Shown: positions 23,705-34,669, counted from the stretch's first letter. The stretch is 64,000 bases of DNA from Chrysaora quinquecirrha (GCA_014526335.1 JACTAT010000042.1:1374941-1438940); one strand, 5' to 3'. Program-made: numbers and translations. The notes: a model not told the origin generated them from the sequence alone.

Positions 23705-24115
23705 TTTTAGAACAGGGGGCTCAGCCCCAGTCCTCAGAATGATGAAATCGATTTTTGAGTCATTGGTTACCGGTATAACCATGAAATTTAGTATTCCTAA
23801 GTAAATTGACCTGTACAATACCATGAAAATCAAATCAGGTCAGTAAATTACCCTATTTTTTATATTTAGAACAGGGGGCTTGGTCCCAGTCCTCAAAACC
23901 GTAAAATTGATTAAGGAGGATATATTACCTGTATAACAATGAAATTTAGTATTCTTATGTAAATTGACATATACAATATCATGAAAATCAAATCAGGTCA
24001 ATAAATTACCCTATTTTCTATATTTAGAACAGGGGGCTCGGTCCCCGTCCTCATAACCGTAAAATTGATTACGGAGGATATATTACCTGTGTAACAATGA
24101 AATTTAGTATTTAAA
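23705..24115 (-). repeat. ~158-bp tandem repeats, left arm
   Basis: Three units marked by AACAGGGGGCTYRGYCCC at about 23713, 23871 and 24029. Reverse complement of the right-arm array. Confidence 0.85.
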
Positions 24116-24231
24116 TTCCCTTCACGACACCGGTCCCAGTCCACAGAGTTATTACCCAATTTCTAAGTTAACAAAACATGTGATATACGAACCAAATAGT
24201 ACAGAACGATTGACGGTCTAATGATATTATC

Positions 24232-24474
24232 TCAGTCAAAACATTTGCCACTGCATTCACACAATTCAGTGCACTCTAATCCATTGCTCTTGCACTTGCA
24301 CCTGGTTGCGCAACTCCGTTTGCAACCGCATTTAACCAGTTCATGGCAGGCCTGTGACGCTTCGGATATCAGTGTCCAAATTGGAGTCACCATCCCTTCC
24401 TCTCCTTCTGTTCTCCGCCAGCCGTAATCAACGAAATCTGGAACATTTTGCCATCGGTTAAGGGACTGACCCAA
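24232..24474 (-). CDS. Cys-rich C-terminal exon of a transposon protein (left arm)
   Basis: 80 codons on the minus strand. A segment with FVDYGWRRTEGEEG and PIWTLISEAS precedes HELVKCGCKRSCATRCKCK and GLECTELCECSGKCFD. The CGC-x3-C-x3-C-x-C-x6-C-x3-C-x-C-x3-C array is a CXC-like zinc cluster. I know the pattern (PxWTxLPEAS..C.ELVxCGCK...C..RCKC) from the C-termini of Academ-like / XPG-nuclease transposon proteins in invertebrates. The nuclease part is absent. It points outward from the palindrome centre, as its twin at 25632 does. Confidence 0.6.
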   Translation of the reverse strand: MGQSLNRWQNVPDFVDYGWRRTEGEEGMVTPIWTLISEASQACHELVKCGCKRSCATRCKCKSNGLECTELCECSGKCFD

Positions 24475-25631
24475 AATAATCCTCAGGCAAAATGTGAAAA
24501 TTAATCACATTAAATTGTTAAGTAGTTTTCGAACACGCAAATTACGGCAAAACGTTAACTGCTCATGAGGTGAGGCACCGTTTACAATACAGTTTAAACG
24601 GCGTTTCGCTTTGTAATAACGAACCATTACTCATTCCATGCTAATTCAATCGTGGTGCACGAAGCGACAACAACTTCATTGTTGAATAAGGTATAAAGGT
24701 ACCAAATACCTTTAATGCCGAAGAAATAATTTTGGATTCAGATTCGGAGAGCCCCTCTTTGCCTTTTTCCCCTTTCTTAGGTCCATGTCCATCTAATTTG
24801 ACTATCTGAAGTGTATGGGTGAAGTATTTATATGTGTGCCAAGTAAAGGGTTAAGTACTTGCGTAAACGGAACCTCTGGCGTTAATTTAGATATCAAACA
24901 TATGTATCATCACTTTTCTTACCCGCCTTGGTTCAGAGCTCTCTTTGTATGTTGAACCAGAGCATCTTTCGTTGGTGGCAGAGGCAGGCTTTCAATGCTT
25001 CGAACTTTCTTGGTGAACAACATTCGTCTAAACTCATCTATTGATGATGGCTAACTGGAACGATCGTAAAGCTGGATAACGAATCTCTCAATCGATTAAG
25101 TGTCATCGTCAGTGAGCTCTCTGGTGCCACCAACGAAAGATGCACTGGTTCAACATACAAAGAGAGCTCTGTACCAAGGCGGGTAAGAAAAGTGATGATA
25201 CATATGTTTGATATCTAAATTAACGCCAGAGGTTCCGTTTACGCAAGTACTTAACCCTTTACTTGGCACACATATAAATACTTTACCCATACACTTCAGA
25301 TAGTCAAATTAGATGGACATGGACCTAAGAAAGGGGAAAAAGGCAAAGAGGGGCTCTCCGAATCTGAATCCAAAATTATTTCTTCGGCATTAAAGGTATT
25401 TGGTACCTTTATACCTTATTCGACAATGAAGTTGTTGTTGCTTCGTGCACCACGATTGAATTAGTATGGAATGAGTAATGGTTCGTAATTACAAAGTGAA
25501 ACGCCGTTTAAACTGTATTGTAAACGGTGCCTCACCTCAAGAGCAGTTAACGTTTTGCCGTAATTTGCGTGTTCGAAAAACTACTTTACAAATTAATGTG
25601 ATTAATTGTCACATTTTGCCTGAGGATTATT

Positions 25632-25874
25632 TTGGATCAGTCCCTTAACCGATGGCAAAATGTTCCAGATTTCGTTGATTACGGTTGGCGTAGAACAGAA
25701 GGAGAGGAAGGGATGATGACTCCAATTTGGACACTGATATCCGAAGCGTCACAGGCCTGCCATGAACTGGTTAAATGCGGTTGCAAACGGAGTTGCGCAA
25801 CCAGGTGCAAGTGCAAGCGCTATGGATTAGAGTGCACGGAATTGTGTGAATGCAGTGGCAAATGTTTTGACTGA
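25632..25874 (+). CDS. Cys-rich C-terminal exon of a transposon protein (right arm)
   Basis: Mirror copy of the minus-strand ORF at 24232-24474. The two 80-residue products differ at only a few positions (near the start, MVTP/MMTP, and KSN/KRY before GLECTEL). All ten cysteines of the cluster are kept in both. The near identity argues that the palindrome formed recently or is maintained by gene conversion between arms. The frame continues upstream of the ATG for several codons without a stop, so this may be a 3' exon fragment rather than a complete gene. Confidence 0.6.
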   Translation: MDQSLNRWQNVPDFVDYGWRRTEGEEGMMTPIWTLISEASQACHELVKCGCKRSCATRCKCKRYGLECTELCECSGKCFD

Positions 25875-25989
25875 GATAATATCATTAGACCGTCAATCGT
25901 TCTGTACTATTTGGTTCGTATATCACATGTTTTGTTAACTTAGAAATTGGGTAATAACTCTGTGGACTGGGACCGGTGTCGTGAAGGGA

Positions 25990-26720
25990 ATTTAAATACT
26001 AAATTTCATCGTTACACAGGTAATATATCCTCCTTAATCAATTTTACGGTTATGAGGACTGGGACCGAGCCCCCTGTTCTAAATATAGAAAATAGGGTAA
26101 TTTATTGACCTGATTTGATTTTCATGATATTGTATATGTCAATTTACATAAGAATACTAAATTTCATTGTTATACAGGTAGTATATCCTCCTTAATCAAT
26201 TTTACGGTTTTGAGGACTGGGACCAAGCCCCCTGTTCTAAATATAGAGAATAGGGTAATTTATTGACCTGATTTGATTTTCATGATATTGTATATGTCAA
26301 TTTACATAACAATACTAAATTTCATTGTTATACAGGTAATATATCCTCCTTAATCAATTTTACGGTTTTGAGGACTGGGACCAAGCCCCCTGTTCTAAAT
26401 ATAGAAAATAGGGTAATTTATTGACCTGATTTGATTTTCATGATATTGTATATGTCAATTTACATAAGAATACTAAATTTCATTGTTATACATGTAATAT
26501 ATCCTCCTTAATCAATTTTACGGTTTTGAGGACTGGGACCAAGCCCCCTGTTCTAAATATAGAAAATAGGGTAATTTACTGACCTGATTTGATTTTCATG
26601 GTATTGTACAGGTCAATTTACTTAGGAATACTAAATTTCATGGTTATACCGGTAACCAATGACTCAAAAATTGATTTCATCATTCTGAGGACTGGGGCTG
26701 AGCCCCCTGTTCTAAAAATA
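25990..26720 (+). repeat. ~158-bp tandem repeats, right arm
   Basis: Five units, with GAGGACTGGG at 26054, 26212, 26370, 26528 and 26687, giving a period of 158-159 bp. The outermost unit is most diverged (GGGGCTGAGCC). A 67-codon ORF at 26589-26792 with a near-identical twin in the left arm is a by-product of the repeat. Confidence 0.9.
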
Positions 26721-26833
26721 GATCATACGGGCATTTTTCAGCTTGGGTCTGTTTCGCATCGTTTTCTACGACTCAAACTGCATATTTTGTGAAATATACA
26801 TGCTGGTATCATATTTTGCACGATTGTTGTGCT

Positions 26834-27010
26834 TTCAGACCGGACTAATAGGGGTACTAAAACGGTAAAACGATTAGCGAAAATTTTGTACGGATTTTTT
26901 GAGATGGTTGTGCGAGCTTCTGAGACGCAATTTCCCCATGATTCGGCCGCCCTTGGAGTAGGCAAGCCATCGCCCTTTCGTTTCTCATTCGAAGGGATTA
27001 TCGAAATCTG
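26834..27010 (-). repeat. Dispersed copy of the array core sequence
   Basis: The reverse complement contains AAACGAAAGGGCGATGG and GCTTGCCTACTCCAAGGG, matching the core of the 2-13 kb array units (AAACGAAGG...GGCTCGCCTACCCCAAGGG). Interrupted by the fold-back element. Confidence 0.7.
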
Positions 27011-27354
27011 AAACGCTTGAATCGCTTTGCCCAAATGCCTTATACCCTTTCAACGGAAACAAAAATGCCATTACCAGATTTCAAAAGCTTATTCAGAAGT
27101 GCATTTCATTGAACGCAAACAAACAAAAACCCTTCCAAAACGAGTGCATTTGAAAAGCAACCAAAACCCTTTCCAAATGCCATCACGAAGTTAGAGCTGC
27201 CTTGATAGCTGCATCTGACCACAACAGGACTGACGAAGATTAACTGCTACACGACCAAGAGACAGGATCCTGCAGTAAACCCGAGTTCTCCACGTTCAAA
27301 CGGAGAATGCGTTCAATCTATTATATTGCTACGTTTTCTATCCTGGATCTTTGG

Positions 27355-28150
27355 GGGATCATTTCACAGGGAAGAAAAAAAGGACAGCTAAAATGGTAAA
27401 ATATTCATAAAAACTGGACCAATGAACTGGGCTAAGCAAAACGCTGAGGAACAGAACTGCAGAACATTCACAATAACAAGACTGAGGAACAGGACCATAG
27501 AACGGGACTGAAGACCATGAATAAACTTGGGAATAAGAAAAATGAACAATAACAAAATTGAGGAACAAGACTAAGGAATGGATCTGAAGAACATAAATAA
27601 TTTCAGAACTGAGGAGCATGAACAATAGGAAGACTGAGGAACAGGACCAACGAATGAGACTGAAGACCATGAATATTTATTTCAGAACTAAGTAAGATGA
27701 ACAATGATAAAATTGCGAAACAGGACCCAGAAAAGGGACTGAAGGCCATGAATAATTTCAAGATAACAAGAACAATAACAAGATCAAAGAGCCGGACTGA
27801 ATATTTTTAATAATTTCAGGAATAAAGAACATGAACACTAACAAAATCGAGGAACCGGACGAAGGAACTGGACTGAAGACCATGAATAATATTGGTACTA
27901 AGGACCAGTGAACAGGAATGAAGACCACGCATAATGTCAGGACTAAAGAACAGACAATAGGAAAGAGGACTGCAGTACACCAACTAATTTGAAATTTAGC
28001 AACATCACCTTTCACTAAGGCTATTGGACCAAAAGAGAAAAGAGGACCTTTAATGGCACTGGGAAACAGGAACCTGGACTACTACCAAGGAAAAAGACTC
28101 AAGACAAGAAACAAGGAGCTAAGAAGAGATACATATTAGGAACAAGAGTA
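27355..28150. repeat. Degenerate repeat GAACAGGACTGAAGACCATGAATAA
   Basis: About 800 bp made of imperfect ~70-110-bp repeats containing GAACATGAACAATAAC, GAGGAACAGGAC and GGGACTGAAGACCATGAAT. Minus-strand Val/Leu/Phe-rich ORFs here are products of the repeat, not genes. Confidence 0.7.
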
Positions 28151-28239
28151 TAGAAAGGAACATGATTGGAATGACGTTTCTCAACAACATGAATGCACAT
28201 TTCTTTAAGGCAGAGGTTCTTGAGGTGGCGTTGCTTGAG

Positions 28240-28509
28240 GCAGAGGTTCTTGTATGGTGGTGGTCAGAGATGGGCAAGGGCTAGTCTGTATATACTAAAA
28301 TGGGAGTAGTTGTGGAAACTGATTTTGTCTTAGCGGTTGTGCCAAAGTTGGCGATGGTACGCTTTTCCAACCTTGTCTCTGCTCAGCTGACCGTGGGGTA
28401 GGCGTGTCATCACCGTTTCGTTTTTTTGCAAACTGCCTTCGCTTTTGGGGTAATTGGGGTTAACTCTTCTTTGATATGCGTCATTGGTGCCTGTTTGAAC
28501 AATTGGAGC
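28240..28509 (-). repeat. Dispersed copy of the array repeat (unit junction plus core)
   Basis: The reverse complement reads GGCACCAATGACGCATATCA ... CCCCAATTACCCC ... TTTTAGTATATACAGACTAG CCCTTGCCC, i.e. the core and the unit-to-unit junction of the 2-13 kb array. The junction also exists outside the array, so it is part of the original repeat. Confidence 0.75.
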
Positions 28510-28581
28510 ACGGCTGTGTAGCTGAGTGGTTATATGCTCGCCTCCTACCCTGCATGGCCAAAGTTCAAATCCTGCCCAAGG
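28510..28581 (+). pseudogene. tRNA-like segment 1, dispersed copy
   Basis: Plus strand ACGGCTGTGTAGCTGAGTGG, TATATGCTCGCC and B box AAGTTCAAATCC. Joined directly to the core without segment 2, unlike the array units. Confidence 0.6.
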
Positions 28582-28646
28582 CAATTCTTATGGACTTTTT
28601 GTTTTTTTTTTGTTTCTAAATAGCCTAAAGAGTCTGTTTCAATGTA

Positions 28647-29232
28647 GACTTACCCTAAGTCTAAATCTTTCCTTATCCGAACACAATCATGCCAGAAATA
28701 TCATGGCGCTGCGGAGGAGACAAAGAGAAAAGTGAACGGAGATTAGACTTATACTCTTGTGCAGGTCATGAGTAATTAATGAGCTTTTTCCTTTGTTTTT
28801 CCTGAACAGGCAGACAGATTTCTGTCCGCCGGCATTCTCTTTGATGTTATAAATGGACAATTCAGCAGCATTGAAATAAAACAAAGCAAATTAAAGGGGT
28901 AATCGTACCATGAAAACTGCAAGGGGGTTTTCTTATTTGCGTAGATAACATAAACAGAATTATTTAATAAAAGGGCCTTTAGAAAAAACCTTTTGTAAAA
29001 TTTGTCTCAGAAATATCGATTCCTTTCATTCACTGCTTAACAATTGTTATCATACCTCCTGAGCATTTGCAGAAACAACAAACCTCCAGCAAACTCATTA
29101 ATTATTCATGACCTGCACAAGAGTATAAGTCTAAATCTCTGTTCACTTTTCTCACTGTCTCCTCCGCAACGCTGTCACATTTCGGTTATGAATTCGTGTT
29201 CGGATAAAAAAGATTAAAAATTAGGGTAAGTC
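28647..29232. mobile_element. TA-flanked MITE with ~140-bp terminal inverted repeats
   Basis: Ends GACTTACCCTAA... and ...TTAGGGTAAGTC. The inverted arms extend ~140 bp, including GCGGAGGAGACA, GACTTATACTCTTGTGCAGG and TCATGARTAATTAATGAG. Flanking TA at 28645-28646 and 29233-29234. No transposase. Confidence 0.88.
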
Positions 29233-29239
29233 TAGTTTG

Positions 29240-29690
29240 AATGTTAACAACATTTCCAAAAATCTCAAATGCTTGTCATTTTCAATTTCAATTTGATTAT
29301 GACTTCAGTATTTTTCAATTATAATTGCATTTCCGTTTCAATAAATCTTGAATTTTCAATGTTTTTTGTTTTTGTGGTTTTAAATGGTCTAAAAAGCCCG
29401 TTTGCATGTTAAACACATTTCCAAAAACCTGAATTGCTTTTCATCGTCAATTTCAATTTTAATTGTGACTTCAATATTTTTCGATTTTAATTGTGTAATT
29501 TAAGTTTAATGCTAAAGTTCGTTTGTGTTTGATGCTCATTTCCATTTCATTTAATTTTAATCTTAAATTTAATCTGGATTTAATTTTGCGTTTTATCTTT
29601 AGTTTTAATTTTAATTTTAATTTCAATTTAATTTGCCATCTTAATTTTAATTTATTGCAGAAACGATTTGAATTCAAGATCAACATAGCA
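29240..29690. repeat. AT-rich TTTTAATTTC tail segment
   Basis: Imperfect repeats of TTTTAATTTCAATTT and two copies of a ~130-bp block (CATTTCCAAAAAYCT...). Looks like the reverse complement of the A-rich part of the array unit. Confidence 0.6.
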
Positions 29691-29749
29691 GATTAAGATG
29701 GTAGGTTTATTATGAAAACTGAATCTGCAACTTGTGTGGTCATGTTACA

Positions 29750-29978
29750 CGACGGACTGGTACTCTTGCCTACGACATAATGCATGGAGCAGTTGAAGGA
29801 AAGAGATGTAGAGGGCAGTCAAAGAAACACGTGGATGGGAGACATCGTTGCTTGGACAAAGCGTGGTGCAGCAACCTGTGTCAGACTAGCGAGGGCCTGT
29901 GAGGGCTGGAGGAGAATTGTGGAATCATCGAAGTGTCCCAATGGCCAGCAGGCTATGGGAGTGACCTGACCTGACCTG
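29750..29978 (+). pseudogene. LINE 3' end
   Basis: The plus strand encodes VEGSQRNTWMGDIVAWTKR (a GRQRxTWxDNIxxWT-type C-terminal motif common in several LINE clades) and then TCVRLARACEGWRRIV and SKCPNGQQ. It ends in GACCTGACCTGACCTGATC, a short repeat tail typical of LINEs with microsatellite 3' ends. It directly abuts the gypsy 5' LTR homology. Confidence 0.7.
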
Positions 29979-30335
29979 ATCTTGGTATGTAGGTAATGCG
30001 GGATTCGCCTGCATTGTTTCAATTGTCTAGAATAATCTCTGTCTGGAACCTTCTGGTATCCTCATTTATGCTATTTTTAGTATATTACTTAATTTTGCTG
30101 ATGTAATGCTTATGTTGTCCTACATTATTTTTAGACCATAATTTAGTATAAATACCCGTAATTTGTAGTTGAATAGAGGTTAATTTATGGATTAAGTACT
30201 ACGTATAGGTAAGGAAACGTATAGTTCTTGCCAGGACGTATGTAGCCTGTTCAATCGTATAATTTGGCAGAATTGTTAAGTTGGTTATGTTTTAAAGTCT
30301 CATTTTCTGTGTTTGAAAGATTGAGGTCCGTGACA
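29979..30335 (+). repeat. Gypsy 5' LTR
   Basis: Matches 48575-48920 throughout (ATCTTGGTATGT..., TAAATACCCG, TACTACGTATAGGTAAGGAA, ending GAGGTCCGTGACA). TAGTATAAATACCC may serve as a TATA region. The first ~35 bp of the probable 3' LTR start are not seen here. Confidence 0.85.
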
Positions 30336-30342
30336 ACTTACA

Positions 30343-30360
30343 TTGGTGACAGGAGCGGGA
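30343..30360 (+). other. Primer binding site (inferred)
   Basis: TGGTGACAGGAGCGGGA begins a few bases after the LTR end. TGG at the start is the complement of a tRNA CCA end, and the complement ...TCCTGTCACCA resembles a Leu-type tRNA acceptor. Confidence 0.5.
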
Positions 30361-30483
30361 TCATAATCGAGAGCAAGACTCGACGGACTCAGAATTTTTC
30401 TGCCACATTTTTAAGTTAGGAAGGTATTACAAAATCGTACAAAATACAGAATTGCTATTGCAAGCTATACCTCAGTTCAGAAA

Positions 30484-31266
30484 AATATCAGAGATGTGGT
30501 CAGGCCCGAGTGCTTAATTTGTTGGGATGGCGCCACAAATGCTAATAACTGTACACGGGAACAGCAGATAACAATTGTGCCTGCTTGTCTAACCGGAAGG
30601 GCTGGACGACTCTTTGGAGATTCCCTGTTGATGTCAGAAACGACTTTGAAGAATTGTCTGGAGGAAACTTTCAACACCGAGGAAAAACGATTTTTATCGA
30701 GGCAGAAACTAGAAGAGATAAAACAAGGACCCAAAAAATCTGTGGCGGAATTTTCTGAATGAGTGGATAAACTGGTTGTAAAAGGTCGTGATGGCTTTGA
30801 CGATGGTTCATGAAGGGACAGAATCGCATGTGAAAGTTTTATTAAAGGTCTGAGACAAGACATCAAGGAAACAGTATGGGAAAATATCCGAATTCATTTT
30901 ATGAAGAGGTCCAGGTAGCAGAGGACTGTTCTAAATTCAGTTGGAAAGCATTCTAGTGGTATGAATGAAAATTCCGAAGAACTAACTGGCTTGATTCAAC
31001 AGTTTGATAAAGAAAGAGGACGAAGCAATCAGGAGATCTGACGACTGCTGTACAAGAGTTTACAGTGGCTAAACAAAGTGAGACCCCCTAGAACAGACCT
31101 CCTGGACCAGACAGAAGAACCCTGGTATTGTTACAGATGCAACCAACTCGGACACATGAGAAGAAATTGTCCCAAGAGCAGGCAGCCAGTACGCTCAGCC
31201 CAAGAACAAGTTTCAAGACTCCAAGGAACCAGTGAACAGAATACAGAGCAGACAACGCCAAAATGA
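30484..31266 (+). pseudogene. Gypsy gag
   Basis: Fragments in shifting frames: LFGDSLLMSETTLKNCLEE, FNTEEKRFLSRQKLEE, DRIACESFIKGLRQDIKE, and a nucleic-acid-binding zinc knuckle CYRCNQLGHMRRNC (C-x2-C-x4-H-x4-C) at about 31129-31170. Gag forms the particle and binds RNA. Several stops and frame changes; not functional. Confidence 0.85.
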
Positions 31267-31399
31267 TCCTAATGCCAGAGGGACGGAGAGATAATTAAAG
31301 AGCAGCAAGTCAGAGGCAAAAATTTTATTTATTTAGATTTATCTTTGGTGTCTAGATAGGCGAAGGAAGGAATTTGGTCTAAGGGTAAGTTTAATAATG

Positions 31400-31965
31400 T
31401 TGACGTTGATATTATTGGATACTGGGGCAAAATATAGTTTGAGTGACTTTAGTTTTTGGAAGAAAATTTGCATGGGTAAAAATTTTTTGAGACTCCACTT
31501 TCGCTTGTTGGAGCTGATGGGAAAAGCTTAGTTTTATTGGAGAAGGGAATGTGTCGCTTTGTATACTAAGAAAATATTTTGATTTCTGTGTTGCTATTTT
31601 TAATAATTTGAAGTTTTGATTTGTTGTTAGGGGATGGGTTTCTGAGGAAAGAAAATTTCGTTATAGAGTATCGAGATCAAGTGTTCAGAGCTGCTGAGGT
31701 ATGGATCGATTTTGAGTCTTTGTTTTCTGAATGTGTCGCTACTTTAAATTATGTAGTTGAACTACCTGTGGGGACTCCTTTGCGTGTTAGAGCAGATTTA
31801 TCTGGGAATACTTGTGAGATGATTTTGTTTGGGAAATGCCAGTTTGTGAAGACTGACGAGCAAGTTTTGGTTGCCCCTATTGTTGCAATGGATGATAATA
31901 ATTCGGCTCTACTCGAGCTTGTTAACATGACTCGCAGCAAATTTTCCTTGTAGCCTGGCACCAAA
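31400..31965 (+). pseudogene. Gypsy protease region
   Basis: LLDTGAKYSLSDFSFW (about 31407-31455) contains the aspartic protease active site D-T-G-A. The following 110-codon ORF (31621-31953) begins LLGDGFLRKENFVIEYRD, matching the LG-x-DFL second half of retroviral-type proteases and the linker to RT. Stops between the pieces. Confidence 0.75.
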
Positions 31966-32063
31966 GTGATGCATCTGCAGCCATTTCAGGCAATGGCAGA
32001 TGATTCAGTTCAGATGATGATTGAAGGAAAGCAGAGCCCATAGAAGATTTCGAAGTTCGCTAA

Positions 32064-32568
32064 TTGTCAGGAGATGAGCAAAAAGAGCTACTCAGAGTTT
32101 TGAGGAAACGTCACATTTGGCCGACATCGGAGAAGTTGAGAACAACTCACCTTGTAGAACAATCAATAGATGTGCAAGGAGCCCAGCCTACCCGACAAAG
32201 ACCATACCGTGTTCCAGAAATAAAGAGGCAGATCACTGCTCAAGAGGTAAAGAAGACGCTGCTTTCAAAGGTTATTCAGCCTTCTGCGAGTCCGTGTAGC
32301 AGTCCAGTCGTACTTATCAAAAGACCCAACGGGGAGTATCGTTTCTGCGTGGACAACAGACAACTGTGAGCAAGAAGGACGCATATGCTCCACCAAGAAT
32401 CGTTGAAACCTTGGATGCTCTTGGCAACGCAACCATTTTCACAACACTCGACTTAGTCACGGTCACGAGCCTGGGTTTTGGCAGACTCTAGTAAGGCAAC
32501 AGGACCAGGAGAAGACAGCGCTTGCCACACACGATGGCCATTATGCATTCAATGTGATGCTATTTGGA
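32064..32568 (+). pseudogene. Gypsy reverse transcriptase, N-terminal part
   Basis: VQGAQPTRQRPYRVP, then SPCSSPVVLIKRPNGEYRFC and VDNRQL (RT motifs 1-2), then KDAYAPPRIVETLDALG and FTTLDLV (motif A region), then FNVMLFG. The frame breaks several times. It is cut after GCTATTTGGAT by the minus-strand LINE and resumes at 34670 with SNAPARFQR, restoring the standard LFGFSNAPARFQR motif. Confidence 0.88.
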
Positions 32569-34669
32569 TGAGCAATAACAATAACTTAATTGCAACAACT
32601 ATTAAGAGCAATACTGGATAAATTAACTAAATCTTGGCCTATGCGCAGATATGGCACGTGCAATTTTTGCCATCCTAGTGGCGTATTTCTTTCTTAAATT
32701 TTTGAATGGTATTGGCCTCTTTAACATTGTCCCTGAGAGAGTTCCATATCAAACCTCCCTTAAATGAAATTGAGCTTGTTCCAAACATTAGAGATTTTGC
32801 GGTTGGGAGTTTACACAGATCTTTTTTACGTAAATTGTACGGCAAATCCTTTTTTATAAAGAATTCCGCCATGTATGCAGGGTTTAAATTGTTCAAAGTT
32901 TTTTAAATCTCCGTCATGGGGAATTGTAAATTCCGTTGGTGTATCGTTTTTTCTCCACTTTTCTCTAAAAGTTGTTCAAATGTAGATTCATACATTGTAA
33001 AACACTCTCAGGGCCCTTTTGTGTGCTTTATTTATCTTACTATTTGCAGCGTTGCTACAAAATACCCAAATTAGGGGGCAATAAGTAAAAATTCGATATT
33101 ACAACAGAGTTAAAGAGGACTTGTGACTTTTGTTTTCCCAGGTATGGTCTAACCCTCCGAAAAGCACTTACTTTCTGGTTTACCTTAGCACATATTTCTT
33201 TGACATGTGTTTCGAAAGTTAGTTTTCTATCAACTTTTACACCCAAGAGTTTTACTTCTTCATTTTGTAAAATAAATTGTCCGTTAACAATTTATTAGCA
33301 CGCTTGTCACGCAGAAACATCATTTGAAATTTACTAGGGTTTGCGCACATTCCGTTGTCAGTAAACCAGGTAAGTAATTTCTGGAAATAATTTTCTAGTC
33401 TAATCGTAGCATCGTCTAAAGATGTGCTACATGAATTTAGGGTAGTATCATCCGCAAAGTTGCATATTTCAGACTCTAAGTCCATGAAAAAAGTATCATT
33501 TATGAATATGTTGAACAATAATCGTCCAAGTACGGACCCTTGTGGTACTCCGATGGAGATACGATGGGCTGTGCTATTCTTGGAACCGACTTTAACCCTC
33601 TGTAATCTATTTATCAAGTAGCTGTAAATTAGTTTTAATGCATTTCTTTGAAAGCCGTAAGCGTTCAACTTTGCAATTAAAAGATCATATGGTATACAAT
33701 CGTATGCTTTTGATGAGTCCATCAGTATAGTACCCACTGTGCCAGAGCTATCCAGGCATTTTTTTTCCAGCTTTCAATAACCCGAACTAGTGCATGCTGA
33801 GTACTATACCCTTTTCGGAAACCAGATAATAATGGTGATAAGATATTTGCAAAATATTGGTATATTTGATCAAATTTGATTCGCTCAAACACTTTTGCAA
33901 TGGACTGTAAAACGCTAATGGGCCTATAGTTTACTTTTTGGGTGGTATCCTTATTTTTATGGACGAGGGTAACATAAGATTCTTTAAGTGTTTCTGGAAA
34001 GCAACAGTTGTTTATGGCTGTATTTATACAGTCAGTTAAGTAGGGGCACAGGACATCTTTAGCCTTGATCATCAATAATTTTTGTTGTTATATCCCCACT
34101 ACTTGAATTATTGGTATCTAGTGCTTTAATTTGATCCATTACATTCCATGGATTTACATGTTCGAAAGAGAAAGTTGAGGTATATGCCATGTTTTTTATT
34201 GCAATTATGCTTGCATGTTCTTTGTACTTTGCCGTTGCTCTATCTAGTTTTATCTCAAGATCTTGACATTCTAAATCATCCCTGAATGTAGGATCTAGGC
34301 CTAATGAATCTGTAATATTAACAAAGTGATCATTTAAACATTCAGCAATCATTTGGTCATCTGATATGATCTCACCCTTTTCAATCAGAATTATTTTATC
34401 AGTCATAGGGTTCCCATTTGAGAACATCGGTTTTACTGTCTTCCAAAATTTTTTATCATTATCAATAGAATTTGCGTCTAGCGATTGATAAAATTTGCGT
34501 TTCGCTTCCCTGTTCATTTTTACCACTTTATTCCGTTGTTATTTGTATTTTTCGCGGTCATTGGTCGTTCCTGATTTATTTGCTCTCTTTTTGAGCCTCG
34601 ATCTTTTCATTATGGTTCTTCGTATAATCCCATTTAGATGTTCCTTATCGTTTCCCCTAACAATCTTTG
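32569..34669 (-). mobile_element. 5'-truncated LINE inserted in gypsy RT
   Basis: A minus-strand non-LTR element lacking its endonuclease. Its 3' end (left) finishes in a TTATTGTTATTG-like tail; its 5' end (right) is truncated at about 34669. Removing it restores the gypsy RT reading. Orientation is opposite to the host element. Confidence 0.85.
32675..34526 (-). pseudogene. LINE ORF2: linker, reverse transcriptase and C-terminus
   Basis: Minus-strand ORFs in order: 34526-34059 linker (KRKFYQSLDAN ... KKFWKTVKPMFSN); 34075-33722 RT fingers (NYRPISVLQSIAKVFERI, LSGFRKGYSTQHAL); 33737-33252 palm (MDSSKAYDCIPYDLLIAKL, GVPQGSVLGRLLFNIFIND, FADDTTL = catalytic FADD); 33246-33055 thumb (VKLLGV-type GVKVDRKLTFETHV); 32896-32675 C-terminus (YNLRKKDLCKLPTAKS, GLIWNSLRD). 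This is the layout of CR1/L2/Jockey-group LINEs. Only a few frameshifts, so it is younger than the gypsy host. Exact clade not determined. Confidence 0.85.

Larger units (their letters stand above)
23579..26833. mobile_element. Fold-back (palindromic) element, Academ-like derivative
   Basis: 23579-24981 and 25125-26833 are near-identical inverted arms around a ~143-bp spacer. Both outer ends start AGCACAA...CAATCGTGCAAAATATGA. Each arm carries, from centre to end, the Cys-rich ORF and then ~158-bp tandem repeats (three in the left arm, five in the right). The right end is inserted in a copy of the dispersed repeat core that also occurs in the 2-13 kb array. No catalytic ORF is present, so mobility would need a helper. 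Assignment to the Academ-like group rests on the C-terminal protein motif only. Confidence 0.75.

Noticed and set aside
23630..23833. 67-codon ORF with a near-identical twin at 26589-26792
   Set aside because: The pair exists because the two regions are inverted-repeat arms; the sequence is part of the 158-bp repeat and shows no protein signature.
27359..28015. Val/Leu/Phe-rich minus-strand ORFs of 85-103 codons
   Set aside because: Product of a degenerate purine-rich repeat on the plus strand, not membrane proteins.
28647..28660. Telomere-like TTAGGG at MITE ends
   Set aside because: Only a single hexamer at each terminus, part of the TIR; no tandem TTAGGG.
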